Shown here: one piece after another, positions 44,157 through 53,359 of the stretch
Layout of the letters: each line of letters starts with the position of its first letter
Numbering within the stretch: the first letter of the stretch is position 1
DNA from: an uncultured Muribaculaceae bacterium
Lineage (GTDB): Bacteria; Bacteroidota; Bacteroidia; Bacteroidales; Muribaculaceae
Assembly: GCA_910586595.1 (NCBI GenBank)
Contig: CAJUJB010000004.1
Coordinates: forward strand, 1 to 64,000
Reading direction: 5' to 3'
DNA length: 64,000 bases
Notes under the pieces: model-generated
Database searches by the model: none
What the model was told of the DNA's origin: nothing
What the model saw: only the letters and a program-made list of their open reading frames with translations
Translations under genes and position numbers: made by a program

Positions 44157-45362
44157 TTATTGAGCTACATTGAAGATTACGATACGGTTCCAGTTGTTGA
44201 CGTCGTAGGGCTGTACATCCGAGCCTTCTGCGCTGATGGCGAGACGGTCGGGATTGATGCCGTATTTATTTACGAGGGCGTCATAGACAGCCTGTGCGCG
44301 GCGTTTCGAGAGACCCATGTTGTAGGAAGAAGTACCGGTGTCTTTGTCGGCATAACCTACGATTGCCACATTCTGCTCGGGATTCTCTTTCATCCACTGT
44401 GCGATATTGAATACGTTGACCATTTCAACATCGGTAATCTTGGCAGAGTTGAGCGAGAAACGAACGGTTGCCATGAGAGGAGCGGCTTCAACCACCGTTG
44501 TTTCGGTAGCTACAACCTCGGGGCAAGGCAGCTGAGCCTCAGCAGTTGCGAGGGCGGCAGCGGTAGTTGCGAGAGCTCCACGGAGATCGTTGACCTGATT
44601 GTTGAGGTTGTCGATGTATCCCAGATAATCGCAAGGATTATATGACTTGTAGTCACGGCCACCGAATGTGATTGCGAAACCACCGTTTACAGTGACGTTG
44701 ATGTCAACTGGGCGTCCGTAAGCGATATTGTTGAAGTTATCGCCATAGAATCCGGCGCGGCCTTCTGCGAAGAAGTCAACATACTTGCAGAGACGGAAGC
44801 GGAGCTGGATACCGGCAGATACGGGAAGTGTCCATGAATTGGTCTTGTCACCGCCATGACGGCTTGCGATGTCACCGACGGGCTCGAAATCCCATGCATA
44901 TGTACCGCCGAGACCAACGAAAGGAATGATAGAGAATACGCGGTGACTGTTAACACCACCGAGGGAGTTGAACATATCCCACATGAAGTCGAGGTTGGCG
45001 TTCACATATTTGAAGCGGCGCATGCCCTGATCTTCAAAATGGAGAGGGCCGCCATTGAAGGCGAGACGCCATCCCATGTAGGGTGAGAACCATTTACCGA
45101 AGCCAACGTTGTAATTCACTGTGAAGTGACTCTCGCGGTTGCCTTCTTTATTGCGGCCTTCGAAGAAAGGTACCGCAGCACCGGCTCCGAACTGAATAAA
45201 CCAATTGTCGTGTTTATCCACATAGTAATGAGTCTTGCACGGAACATCGGTAACGACTGCAGTTTCTTCTACGACTACAGTTTCGTCCTGTGCTTTTGCT
45301 TCAAACGCGGGCACCAAAAGGGCGCAGCAAGCAGCAGTGGTGAATAAAGCTTTTGTTTTCAT
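44157..45362 (-). CDS. OmpA family outer-membrane protein
   Basis: A 401-residue protein with signal peptide (MKTKALFTTAACCALLVPAFEAKA), an N-terminal beta-barrel (about 50-240), a coiled linker (NNQVNDLRGALATTAAALATAEAQ) and a C-terminal OmpA peptidoglycan-binding domain (about 290-401) with VAIVGYADKDTG, LSKRRAQAVYDAL and NRIVIF. It should tether the outer membrane to peptidoglycan and act as a major structural porin. ATG 45362 is chosen because it opens the signal peptide. Confidence 0.93.
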   Translation of the reverse strand: MKTKALFTTAACCALLVPAFEAKAQDETVVVEETAVVTDVPCKTHYYVDKHDNWFIQFGAGAAVPFFEGRNKEGNRESHFTVNYNVGFGKWFSPYMGWRLAFNGGPLHFEDQGMRRFKYVNANLDFMWDMFNSLGGVNSHRVFSIIPFVGLGGTYAWDFEPVGDIASRHGGDKTNSWTLPVSAGIQLRFRLCKYVDFFAEGRAGFYGDNFNNIAYGRPVDINVTVNGGFAITFGGRDYKSYNPCDYLGYIDNLNNQVNDLRGALATTAAALATAEAQLPCPEVVATETTVVEAAPLMATVRFSLNSAKITDVEMVNVFNIAQWMKENPEQNVAIVGYADKDTGTSSYNMGLSKRRAQAVYDALVNKYGINPDRLAISAEGSDVQPYDVNNWNRIVIFNVAQ

Positions 45363-45408
45363 TTTGGGTAAGAGTAGTTTTGTTAGACTTGAATTTCTTT
45401 CTCGATGA

Positions 45409-45449
45409 CCGGAGAATGAGTTGAAACGTGTACCCTCGTTTTTCTCCGG
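45409..45449 (-). other. Inverted repeat in the leader of the OmpA gene
   Basis: CCGGAGAA (45409-45416) and TTCTCCGG (45442-45449) are perfect 8-bp arms around 25 bases, 47 bases upstream of the ATG. It could fold in the mRNA leader or bind a regulator. The surrounding gap 45363-45605 shows no clear TAnnTTTG box. Confidence 0.4.
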
Positions 45450-45605
45450 AACCACTATCCTGCTGGGTGGCGGTTTGAAAGTATAACAAGGGCGTTTTAA
45501 AGTTTGTTCAACCTTGCGTTAAAAATTGGTTAGCTGAGACGCGAAAATAAATGGCACATCGTAAAGACATGCCATTATCGTAATCTTAAAATTCCAAGAA
45601 AAATT

Positions 45606-46655
45606 TTACCAGAGGTTGAAGCGGCAGCCGAACACGGCCTCGCCACTGAGCACTCCGCCGGCATAAGTGGTGCGCATGTCGTTGACAATGGCGACGTCGA
45701 ATTTACCAACAGCCCCAAAGAACCAGCGGCCACTATTCCACACCACAGAAAATTTCAGGCGATTGTAAAGAGAGAACGACACCTTCTCGATGTCGGAAAC
45801 TACAAAACCTTTGCGTACACCGATAATAGGAGACTCACTCACACCCAACACCCATTTAGGTGCGAAGACCCAGTTATAGCCGTAGCCAAAGCGAAGGGCG
45901 TAGTTGTGGGTATCCACTTTATAGCGGTAATCGGGCCACGTGTCGGGCAACTCGCGTTTAAGATGCTCGGGCAGATGGCTGAAGTCGAAGTCGAGATGCT
46001 GAGTGTAGATAGAGAAGCCGGTGTAGAAAGATCCGTGGCTTCGTTTCTGTATGCGGCTGAAATTGAATGAAGCAGCCTCGGAATAGCGTTTATGCGTGAA
46101 AAAATAATATGCGTCGAGCCCCCATGTGCTGTTGTTGACACCGTTGAAGGGAACATTCTGGTCGGAGAACTCGCCGAAACGTTTGATCGTAGTGCCCACA
46201 TCGTTTCTGACTACATATGCCTCTGCCGCGAAAAGCATGCAGTTGAAGCCGAAACGGAAACGCTGGCGCGAGCGGTCGGCGCCTCCCATCAGTTTACTGA
46301 GGTTGATGTCATAGCCAGCCGATACGGCAAGATAAGTAAGGTAGACACCCGCTGAGGTCGACGGATCGCTCATCATGGTGATGCGGCTGTTGTTGGGCAA
46401 TACAAATCGGTAGCCGTCCATCCAGCTGTCGGTTGTGAGCTTGGCGCTGAATTTATAGCCAGCACCTGTCACATAAGTTGTGTCGTAGCCATTGAAAAAT
46501 TTATCACCCCAGCGATAGGTATTTACGATGAAGCGGGGAAACTTACCCCATTCGGCAATCGAATCAAGCGCAAAGGAAATAGCCGAGGTCCTCTGCGGAA
46601 CCACAGCCGCGAGGAACAGAATCATCAATACTATGCAAGAGTGAAGTCGCTTCAT
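45606..46655 (-). CDS. DUF4421 family outer-membrane protein
   Basis: A 349-residue protein with signal peptide (MKRLHSCIVLMILFLAAVVPQRTSA). It is rich in aromatic, alternating strands (GYKFSAKLTTDSW, NNSRITMMSD, YLTYLAVSAGYDI) and ends in VFGCRFNLW, a C-terminal aromatic typical of beta-barrels. The pattern matches DUF4421, a Bacteroidota family of unknown function. No operon partner: it is separated from the OmpA gene by 243 bases and from the next gene by divergent promoters. Confidence 0.75.
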   Translation of the reverse strand: MKRLHSCIVLMILFLAAVVPQRTSAISFALDSIAEWGKFPRFIVNTYRWGDKFFNGYDTTYVTGAGYKFSAKLTTDSWMDGYRFVLPNNSRITMMSDPSTSAGVYLTYLAVSAGYDINLSKLMGGADRSRQRFRFGFNCMLFAAEAYVVRNDVGTTIKRFGEFSDQNVPFNGVNNSTWGLDAYYFFTHKRYSEAASFNFSRIQKRSHGSFYTGFSIYTQHLDFDFSHLPEHLKRELPDTWPDYRYKVDTHNYALRFGYGYNWVFAPKWVLGVSESPIIGVRKGFVVSDIEKVSFSLYNRLKFSVVWNSGRWFFGAVGKFDVAIVNDMRTTYAGGVLSGEAVFGCRFNLW

Positions 46656-46665
46656 TTCTGGAGTG

Positions 46666-46673
46666 CAAAGTTA
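46666..46673 (-). promoter_or_regulatory. -7 box TAACTTTG for the DUF4421 gene
   Basis: TAACTTTG on the minus strand lies 10 bases before the ATG at 46655, implying a very short leader. Confidence 0.5.
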
Positions 46674-46762
46674 CAAAAAAAGACTTTACAATCGCTTGTT
46701 ATAGCCATTTTTGCTAAATTTTGCTCCAATTCGGAAATTTCCCAGATTTTTTCGCCGAACTT

Positions 46763-46793
46763 ATTGTGTAATAATATTTTTTGACTAACTTTG
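46763..46793 (+). promoter_or_regulatory. Promoter for the large secreted protein gene
   Basis: ATTG (46763-46766, one mismatch to TTTG), a 19-base spacer and TAACTTTG (46786-46793). Transcription should start near 46798, giving a leader of about 108 bases before the ATG at 46906. Confidence 0.55.
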
Positions 46794-46905
46794 CCATCTG
46801 ATGTCCTTTGACTTTTCAGACAACAACTATTTAACACTCACCACCTTCCTATACAATTATTTTAAACCAACCATATTTTTCAAACCTTATCTAAATCACC
46901 TCATC

Positions 46906-49900
46906 ATGTCATCCAGATTTACACTCACCGGAGTGGCGGCTGCATTGCTGCTCACTATACCGGCTGCCGGAGGTCAATCTCCCGACAAGCGCACAAGTGC
47001 GGCTGAGGCGGCTTCGGTTGTATCTCTCACCCAAGCCACAGCCAAACCTTACGGACGGCAGAAACCCAGAGTCAAGGGTCAAGCCAAGTCGACGCGGCGC
47101 GCCTCACGCCCGGCAATCGAGAGAAAGGCTCCGTCGTCAAATCTCACACTCTATGCAGCAATTTACTGCGAACAACCCATCGGCGTCTACTCTTGCTCGA
47201 CCCAGGAATACGGCTTTGAGCCGGTGCAAGTCGACGATCGTCTCGACACGTATTACAGCGGTGTATACTACGATGGAACCTTCCTCAACATCACCGACAA
47301 CCCCAAGACGGCCTATAAATGGAGCACTGACTCATGGGAAATTCTCAGTAGCGGACAATCGGAGCTTATCGCGGGCCCGGCAATGGCGGCTGATCCTGTC
47401 GACGGAACCATCTATGCATGCTCATGGAATATATTCGGCAACGCCTACGACTTCGTAACAATTGATCCTGACAATTTTTACAGGTCTTCGACCATATGCG
47501 CCATGGAGACGGGCTTCGTTGCATTCTGCTTCGATCAGAATGGCACACTATGGGGTTTCTCTGGCAATGGAGATCTATACACAATCAACAAAACTACCGG
47601 AGCTGTCACTCTCAAAGGTAATACTGGTGTCGACAGTTACTATGGCGGAGCCGCCGTTGTCGATCCAGCGACAGGACTCTGTTACTGGATGACCGACGAC
47701 TGGCCATGCGCCCTCTATGAGGTTGACCTCTCCACAGCGACAGCCTCTCTGCTCTACGAATTGGAAAATGACGAGGAAGTCGGTGCCCTCTTCCTCCTAC
47801 CCGACGCCCCCGAGGCTGGCGCGCCCGGTGCTCCGGAGTCTCCCGAATGCACATTCCCCGATGGATCTCTGAGTGGCACGGTAATGTTCTCCGCTCCGAC
47901 AGAATTTTCCGATGGCAACCAAGGCGCCGGCGAGTTGCGTTACAGCATAACAGTCAACCAGGAGCCTCTTGCCGACGGCGATTGCTCATGGGGAGAGAAT
48001 CTATCGGTGAACTACACGGCTCCCGAGCGCGGACAATATGCGTTCGCCATCACCTTCTCAACCGACGCCGGCGACTCTAAAGCCGCCACAAGTTCGCTCT
48101 GGATCGGCCCCGACAATCCACGCCCCGTTGCCAATGTGAAGGCTGAGCGGACAGGGTCATCCAACATAGTAAGCTGGAATGCCAGCGAAGGCTCTGCCCA
48201 CGGGGGATACCTTCCGGTTGACGAAATCGTCTACCGCGTGACACGCCAGCCCGACAACTACATTGTAGCCGAAGCGACTAAAGAAACCAGCGTGACAGAT
48301 GAACTGCCCGATGGTGCATCGCCAACTCTCTACACCTACGACGTCACAGCTCGCTGGGATGAATATGCGTCCGAGACTGTTTCCTCACGTCCTGTCATGG
48401 TCGGAGCTGTATACTACAATGCCTTCGACACGGCCGATGACTTTAACGGGCAGTTCACCTCTAAATCACTCATCAACGAGGGATCCACATGGGAATACAG
48501 TTCCTATCACAAGGCAATGTCGGTAAACTATAATGAGGAGACCGCAGTATCTGCATGGGCAAGCACCACCAAAGGCTTAGAACTCAAAGCCGGTACGGCA
48601 TACACACTCGAATTCACCGTATGGTGCTCCAACGACAGCTATACCGAGCGCCTCTCGGTTTACATCAATAAGTCAAATCAGCCTCAGGTGCTCTACTCCG
48701 AAACACCCCTGATTGAGAAACTTGCAGTGAACTTCGAGAAGCCGGTTGCTCAGACCATCAAGCAGGAATTCATACCCGAATCCGACGGGGTATATTACCT
48801 TACCTTCACCGGTTGCTCGCCCGTTGACTGCGGTACACTCTACGTAAATAATATCCTCCTGTACTGTAGTCCGGTGATGGCTGTTCCCGCAGCTCCGGTA
48901 ATCAGCGCAAATCTCGAAGACAATCTGCTGGCTAAGATCACCGTCATCGCCCCGGACGCAGACACCGATGGCCAAGCACTGTCCTCACTCAGCCGCATCA
49001 CCTTGAGCCGCAATGGCGTGTTAGTACACACATTCACCGACCCCAAGCCAGGAGAGACACTTTACTTTGAAGAAACCCTCCCCGCAGCCGGATCATATAC
49101 CTATTCAGCCGTAGCCATAAGCGGCAACGGCGCATCGGAAGCAGCCAGCATATTGCTGTCGGCGATTGAGCCTTCAGTGCCTCGCGCACCGTCGGCTATA
49201 ACAGTGACAGAGACAGAGAATCCGGGGGAGGTGACACTCACATGGTCAGCTCCAAGCCTTGACTCGAAAAACCAACCTCTCCAGCCAGGCTCGCTCACAT
49301 ACTCGGTGTATATGCAGGGCACAGCCGAGCCTGTAGTCAAAGGCTTGACCGAAACCAGCTATACTTTCCGTGCCGTAGCCCCCGATACACAGAAATTCTG
49401 CTCATTCAGTGTTTCTGCCACCAATAACGTAGGCGAAAGCTCGCCGGCGCCATTCACCGACCCGCAACCGCTCGGCAAACCCGATGATCTGCCCTACACA
49501 GAGTCTTTTGCAGGCATGACCTTCACAAATGCATGGGTAAGCACAAGCGATGATGACTACAGCACAGGTGAATGGCTGCTCGTAGCGGCTTCTGAAACTC
49601 CTCATGCCGCACCGCAGGACAACGATGGCGGTATGCTGGCCTTCATCGCCGAGTTCCTTGATGATACTGCCGTCATTACATCTGGTAAAATCAATCTTGG
49701 CACCAGCGACAAGCCGCGACTCTCCTTCTGGTATTATGCCCAGAACAGCAAAGCCGGAAAAGACCAACTGGACGTATTCGTAAGCGACGGAACTTCATTC
49801 AAGCGCCTTGACTCATTCACCATGCGCGATGAAGAACGCACTGGCTGGACCAAACGCACCATCGATCTTGACGCCTACTCCGGCAAGACCATCCAGATCC

Positions 49901-51318
49901 GTTTCCGCGGTGTGTCGTTCCGCACTGAGAACTTCATGCTCATCGACCGAGTTGAAATTTCGGGCGCCGCAATCGACCTCGCCGCGAACAGCATACTTGC
50001 ACCGGCCTCCGTGCCGATGGGCAACTCCTTCACTGTAGAAGCCGCTGTGGCCAACAACAGCGCGTCGGCGGTTGAAGACTATCATGTGGCCCTCTTCATC
50101 GACGACCAGCCCGCTGGATACACACTCGGTGTGAGCATTCCTGCCGGCGGCATGCATGTATTCCCCATTACTGTGGATACCGACGCATCATGGCCTGAGG
50201 AAGCCGAAATCCGCTTTGAAGTAGTATGCGCAGCCGACGAAATCAAAACCAACGACTGCTCGGAGACGGTAAGCGTACGCATACTCGACACCGAACTACC
50301 TACAGTGACATCGCTCGGATCGGCTCTCACCGATTGCCTCCCGAGCCATGTATTCATATCCTGGGAACCCCCGATGCTCGACAAGCTCGCCCCGGCACCC
50401 TTCACAGAGAACTTCGAGAGCTTCGAGCCATTCGCCATCAACCCGGCATGCGACTGGACATTCATCGACGGTGATGGCGAAGCCACTTACGGCCCATCGA
50501 CATTCTATGAAGGCGCTTATGACCCGAAGGCGTTTGTAGTGATTGACGCCAACCACTTCAATGTCACTTACACTGCCCGTTCAGGCCACCTATATCTGGC
50601 CGCTTACTGCGCCCAGAAAGGCACCAGCGACGACTGGATGATCTCGCCCGAGCTAAACGGTGAGGCACAGACCATCACATTCTATGCCCGCTCGTACACC
50701 GCCCAATACAAGGAGTCGTTCGAGATTCTCGCCTCGGCAAAGGGTTCCGAAAAGGCTGACTTCACCACAGTAGCTACGCACACCAACCTGCCCGACGAAT
50801 GGACACTCTACTCTGCCCAGCTACCCGAAGGCACACGCCACTTCGCCATACACTATACATCGGAAAATGCATTCGGCTTCTTTGTCGACGATATCCGCTT
50901 CACATCCAAGATACACCCGGCCTCATACTTCGTGATAGAGGGCTACAACGTATTCCGCAATGGCAAGCGTATCAACGGCGACACCGTATACGACATAGTG
51001 TATGACGCCGGCGAATACACGTATGATGACCGTTACTCCGTATCGGTAGTTTACGACCGTGGCGAATCTGCCCGCAGCGTTGAGATAGGCCCAGGCGAAG
51101 ACACCGGCGTCAGCAGCCAGGCTGCTCAGTCTTTCTCAGCTAAAGCCACCGATGGAGGCATAGCCGTGGAAGCCGATGGAGCATACGTCACCGTAAGCAC
51201 TCCTGATGGCCGCACCACATGGGCTGGCAATGTATCCGGAAATGCCTACATTCCTGCTCCGACGGGCGTCTACCTCGTATCTGATGGAAACTCCGTAGCA
51301 AAAGTACTCGTGCGCTGA
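46906..51318 (+). CDS. Large secreted multidomain adhesin-like protein (Fn3 and choice-of-anchor J/MAM-like domains)
   Basis: A 1470-residue protein; ATG 46906 opens a signal peptide (about 1-23). The N-terminal part (about 75-310) looks like a beta-propeller with strands such as TLWGFSGNGDLYTINKTTGA. Fibronectin-III-like modules follow (NIVSWNASEGS, EVTLTWSAPSLD, HVFISWEPPML). Jelly-roll modules of MAM or choice-of-anchor J type lie near 510-640, 855-1020 and 1160-1330 (DKPRLSFWYYAQNS, DDWMISPELNGE, FGFFVDDIRF). The C terminus (GVYLVSDGNSVAKVLVR) is a CTD-like sorting tail. It may be a surface adhesin or degradative factor; no catalytic motif is seen. Confidence 0.8.
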   Translation: MSSRFTLTGVAAALLLTIPAAGGQSPDKRTSAAEAASVVSLTQATAKPYGRQKPRVKGQAKSTRRASRPAIERKAPSSNLTLYAAIYCEQPIGVYSCSTQEYGFEPVQVDDRLDTYYSGVYYDGTFLNITDNPKTAYKWSTDSWEILSSGQSELIAGPAMAADPVDGTIYACSWNIFGNAYDFVTIDPDNFYRSSTICAMETGFVAFCFDQNGTLWGFSGNGDLYTINKTTGAVTLKGNTGVDSYYGGAAVVDPATGLCYWMTDDWPCALYEVDLSTATASLLYELENDEEVGALFLLPDAPEAGAPGAPESPECTFPDGSLSGTVMFSAPTEFSDGNQGAGELRYSITVNQEPLADGDCSWGENLSVNYTAPERGQYAFAITFSTDAGDSKAATSSLWIGPDNPRPVANVKAERTGSSNIVSWNASEGSAHGGYLPVDEIVYRVTRQPDNYIVAEATKETSVTDELPDGASPTLYTYDVTARWDEYASETVSSRPVMVGAVYYNAFDTADDFNGQFTSKSLINEGSTWEYSSYHKAMSVNYNEETAVSAWASTTKGLELKAGTAYTLEFTVWCSNDSYTERLSVYINKSNQPQVLYSETPLIEKLAVNFEKPVAQTIKQEFIPESDGVYYLTFTGCSPVDCGTLYVNNILLYCSPVMAVPAAPVISANLEDNLLAKITVIAPDADTDGQALSSLSRITLSRNGVLVHTFTDPKPGETLYFEETLPAAGSYTYSAVAISGNGASEAASILLSAIEPSVPRAPSAITVTETENPGEVTLTWSAPSLDSKNQPLQPGSLTYSVYMQGTAEPVVKGLTETSYTFRAVAPDTQKFCSFSVSATNNVGESSPAPFTDPQPLGKPDDLPYTESFAGMTFTNAWVSTSDDDYSTGEWLLVAASETPHAAPQDNDGGMLAFIAEFLDDTAVITSGKINLGTSDKPRLSFWYYAQNSKAGKDQLDVFVSDGTSFKRLDSFTMRDEERTGWTKRTIDLDAYSGKTIQIRFRGVSFRTENFMLIDRVEISGAAIDLAANSILAPASVPMGNSFTVEAAVANNSASAVEDYHVALFIDDQPAGYTLGVSIPAGGMHVFPITVDTDASWPEEAEIRFEVVCAADEIKTNDCSETVSVRILDTELPTVTSLGSALTDCLPSHVFISWEPPMLDKLAPAPFTENFESFEPFAINPACDWTFIDGDGEATYGPSTFYEGAYDPKAFVVIDANHFNVTYTARSGHLYLAAYCAQKGTSDDWMISPELNGEAQTITFYARSYTAQYKESFEILASAKGSEKADFTTVATHTNLPDEWTLYSAQLPEGTRHFAIHYTSENAFGFFVDDIRFTSKIHPASYFVIEGYNVFRNGKRINGDTVYDIVYDAGEYTYDDRYSVSVVYDRGESARSVEIGPGEDTGVSSQAAQSFSAKATDGGIAVEADGAYVTVSTPDGRTTWAGNVSGNAYIPAPTGVYLVSDGNSVAKVLVR

Positions 51319-51357
51319 CGACCGCGCTAAATCGGTCAAGCACTTTGATCAACCACT

Positions 51358-51392
51358 CAGAGGCTGTGCCAGTGAATTTGGCACAGCCTCTG
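51358..51392 (+). terminator. Hairpin terminator after the large secreted protein gene
   Basis: Perfect 13-bp arms CAGAGGCTGTGCC and GGCACAGCCTCTG around a 9-base loop, 40 bases after the stop. Only a weak U-tract (ACTTATTG) follows. Confidence 0.75.
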
Positions 51393-51527
51393 ACTTATTG
51401 TCACCATCCGGTATGCCCAACCCCAGTGTCACCGGGCCTGACATTGACATATAACCACTTACCGCCAGTGTGATTCATGCCCGAAAATAATTTTTGAAAA
51501 ATATGCGGGATATATGATAATTGTTGC

Positions 51528-51535
51528 TATCTTTG
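51528..51535 (+). promoter_or_regulatory. -7 box TATCTTTG for gdhA
   Basis: TATCTTTG gives an expected start near 51540 and a leader of about 57 bases. No TTTG at the usual -33 spacing is seen; the nearest is at 51493-51496. Confidence 0.5.
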
Positions 51536-51596
51536 CCGAGAGTTAACCAAGAACCAACCTGCCCAGCGCAGGGAACACACCAAAACAACATCAAAC

Positions 51597-52934
51597 ATGG
51601 ACATTAACAGTATCATGTCGGCCCTCGAGGCCAAACATCCGGGTGAAAAAGAATACCTCCAGGCTGTCAAGGAGGTTCTGATGTCAGTAGAAGACGTCTA
51701 CAACCAGCACCCCGAGTTCGAGCGTAATAAAATTATCGAGCGCATGGTCGAGCCTGACCGCATTGTCACCTTCCGTGTAACATGGATCGACGACAAGGGC
51801 GAAGTTCAGAACAACCTCGGCTACCGAGTTCAGTTCAACAATGCCATCGGCCCGTACAAAGGCGGCATCCGCTTCCACGCGTCGGTAAACCTCTCTATAC
51901 TTAAATTCCTCGGCTTCGAGCAGACTTTCAAAAACGCCCTCACCACCCTGCCTATGGGCGGCGCCAAAGGCGGTAGCGACTTCTCGCCCCGCGGCAAGAG
52001 CGACCGTGAAATAATGCGTTTCTGCCAGGCCTTCATGCTCGGCCTCTGGAAGAACCTCGGCCCCGACCGCGACGTACCCGCAGGCGACATCGGCGTAGGT
52101 GGCCGCGAAGTAGGCTACATGTACGGCATGTACAAGCGTCTCGTCAACCAGCACGACGGCACATTCACCGGCAAAGCTATGGAATTCGGCGGTAGCCGCA
52201 TCCGTCCTGAAGCTACCGGCTTCGGTGCCCTCTACTTCGTACAGAACATGCTCAAGCAGCGCAACGACTGCATCAAGGGCAAGACTGTGGCCATCTCTGG
52301 CTTCGGTAACGTAGCATGGGGCGCAGCCCTCAAGGCTACCGAACTCGGCGCAAAAGTTGTGACCATCTCAGGCCCCGACGGCTACGTATACGATCCCGCC
52401 GGCCTCGACATGGAGAAGATCAACTACATGCTTGAGCTTCGTGCATCGGGCAACGACGTTGTAGCTCCTTATGCAGAGCGTTTCCCCGGCTCGACCTTCT
52501 ATGCCGGCCGCAAACCTTGGGAACAGAAAGTCAACATCGCCCTCCCCTGCGCCACCCAGAACGAGCTTAACGGCGACGATGCCAAGCAACTTATCGCAAA
52601 CGGCGTAGAGATGGTTGCCGAAGTTTCAAACATGGGTTGTACTCCCGAAGCTATCGACGCATTCATCGAAAGCCGCACCGTATATGCACCCGGCAAGGCT
52701 GTCAACGCCGGCGGCGTAGCTACCTCGGGCCTCGAAATGAGCCAGAACGCTATGCACCTCCAGTGGAGCGCTGAAGAAGTCGACCAGAAACTCCACACCA
52801 TCATGACCGACATCCACGAGCAGTGCCTCCGCTACGGCGTAGAACCCGACGGATACATCAACTACATGAAGGGCGCAAACATCGCCGGCTTCATGAAGGT
52901 TGCCAACGCTATGATGGGCCTCGGCGTCTGCTGA
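51597..52934 (+). CDS. gdhA: NADP-dependent glutamate dehydrogenase
   Basis: This enzyme makes glutamate from 2-oxoglutarate and ammonia. The 445-residue length is typical of the hexameric class. Visible motifs are YKGGIRFH (substrate lysine), LPMGGAKGGSDF (catalytic lysine), PAGDIGVGGREVGYMYG and the Rossmann loop AISGFGNVAWGAA. It is monocistronic, with its own -7 box and a strong terminator. It is a major ammonia-assimilation route in Bacteroidales. Confidence 0.97.
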   Translation: MDINSIMSALEAKHPGEKEYLQAVKEVLMSVEDVYNQHPEFERNKIIERMVEPDRIVTFRVTWIDDKGEVQNNLGYRVQFNNAIGPYKGGIRFHASVNLSILKFLGFEQTFKNALTTLPMGGAKGGSDFSPRGKSDREIMRFCQAFMLGLWKNLGPDRDVPAGDIGVGGREVGYMYGMYKRLVNQHDGTFTGKAMEFGGSRIRPEATGFGALYFVQNMLKQRNDCIKGKTVAISGFGNVAWGAALKATELGAKVVTISGPDGYVYDPAGLDMEKINYMLELRASGNDVVAPYAERFPGSTFYAGRKPWEQKVNIALPCATQNELNGDDAKQLIANGVEMVAEVSNMGCTPEAIDAFIESRTVYAPGKAVNAGGVATSGLEMSQNAMHLQWSAEEVDQKLHTIMTDIHEQCLRYGVEPDGYINYMKGANIAGFMKVANAMMGLGVC

Positions 52935-52953
52935 TAAACCGCTTCAACCCCCA

Positions 52954-52990
52954 CAAAAATTGCCGCCCCGGTTGGGGCGGCAATTTTTTG
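52954..52990 (+). terminator. Intrinsic terminator of gdhA
   Basis: CAAAAATTGCCGCCCC (52954-52969) pairs with GGGGCGGCAATTTTTTG (52974-52990) over a GGTT loop, with the T-run forming the U-tract. Confidence 0.93.
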
Positions 52991-53042
52991 TGTGGATAGG
53001 ACTCATATGGCAGATGATGGAAATGTATGTGGAATTTACGAC

Positions 53043-53063
53043 ATTAATTCGCAGTGAATTAAT
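53043..53063 (+). promoter_or_regulatory. Operator-like inverted repeat upstream of a small gene
   Basis: ATTAATTC (53043-53050), GCAGT and GAATTAAT (53056-53063) form an 8-5-8 palindrome. Its right arm covers the expected -33 position of the TATCTTTG box at 53085-53092, as a regulator site would. Confidence 0.5.
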
Positions 53064-53084
53064 GGAACCATGACGTTTTTTCAG

Positions 53085-53092
53085 TATCTTTG
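53085..53092 (+). promoter_or_regulatory. -7 box TATCTTTG upstream of the 30-residue ORF
   Basis: A perfect TAnnTTTG box followed by C. Transcription would begin near 53097, 19 bases before the small ORF, and would continue toward the Fic gene. Confidence 0.5.
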
Positions 53093-53115
53093 CACAACCC
53101 TATAGCAATTGAATC

Positions 53116-53208
53116 ATGCCTGCCAACAAATATATAGACTCGTTCCTCCCGCTGATTCAGAATAGAGATGATGAGCACTCGAGTTATGAATACAACGAGA
53201 AGCTCTGA
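53116..53208 (+). CDS. Small ORF of 30 residues, possible peptide or gene remnant
   Basis: MPANKYIDSFLPL.. runs 30 codons to a TGA, starting 24 bases after a good -7 box. I recognise no family. It may be a short peptide or the truncated head of a gene lost when the Fic segment arrived. The following 150 bases to the Fic start hold no convincing gene; they contain the inverted repeat at 53317-53337. Confidence 0.35.
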   Translation: MPANKYIDSFLPLIQNRDDEHSSYEYNEKL

Positions 53209-53316
53209 CTGCAATTACCACTGCAAATTTTTCTCTGCAATGCGTAAAGAGGCGAGTCTTCATAGGTTTATGGCCGCGAAGATTTCTTTTGCGATAATGT
53301 GAACAAAAAACCTCCA

Positions 53317-53337
53317 AAGGTATACGACATATACCTT
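53317..53337 (+). promoter_or_regulatory. Operator-like inverted repeat 22 bases before the Fic gene
   Basis: AAGGTATA (53317-53324), CGACA and TATACCTT (53330-53337) form a perfect 8-5-8 palindrome. Its position fits autoregulation by a DNA-binding protein, possibly the winged-helix part of the Fic protein itself. Confidence 0.5.
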
Positions 53338-53359
53338 CAGGCGTAAAAACGATCCAGAA

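Noticed and set aside
46801..46905. Upstream in-frame ATG of the large secreted protein
   Set aside because: It would sit at the expected transcription start and put a hydrophilic segment before the signal peptide; ATG 46906 is better.
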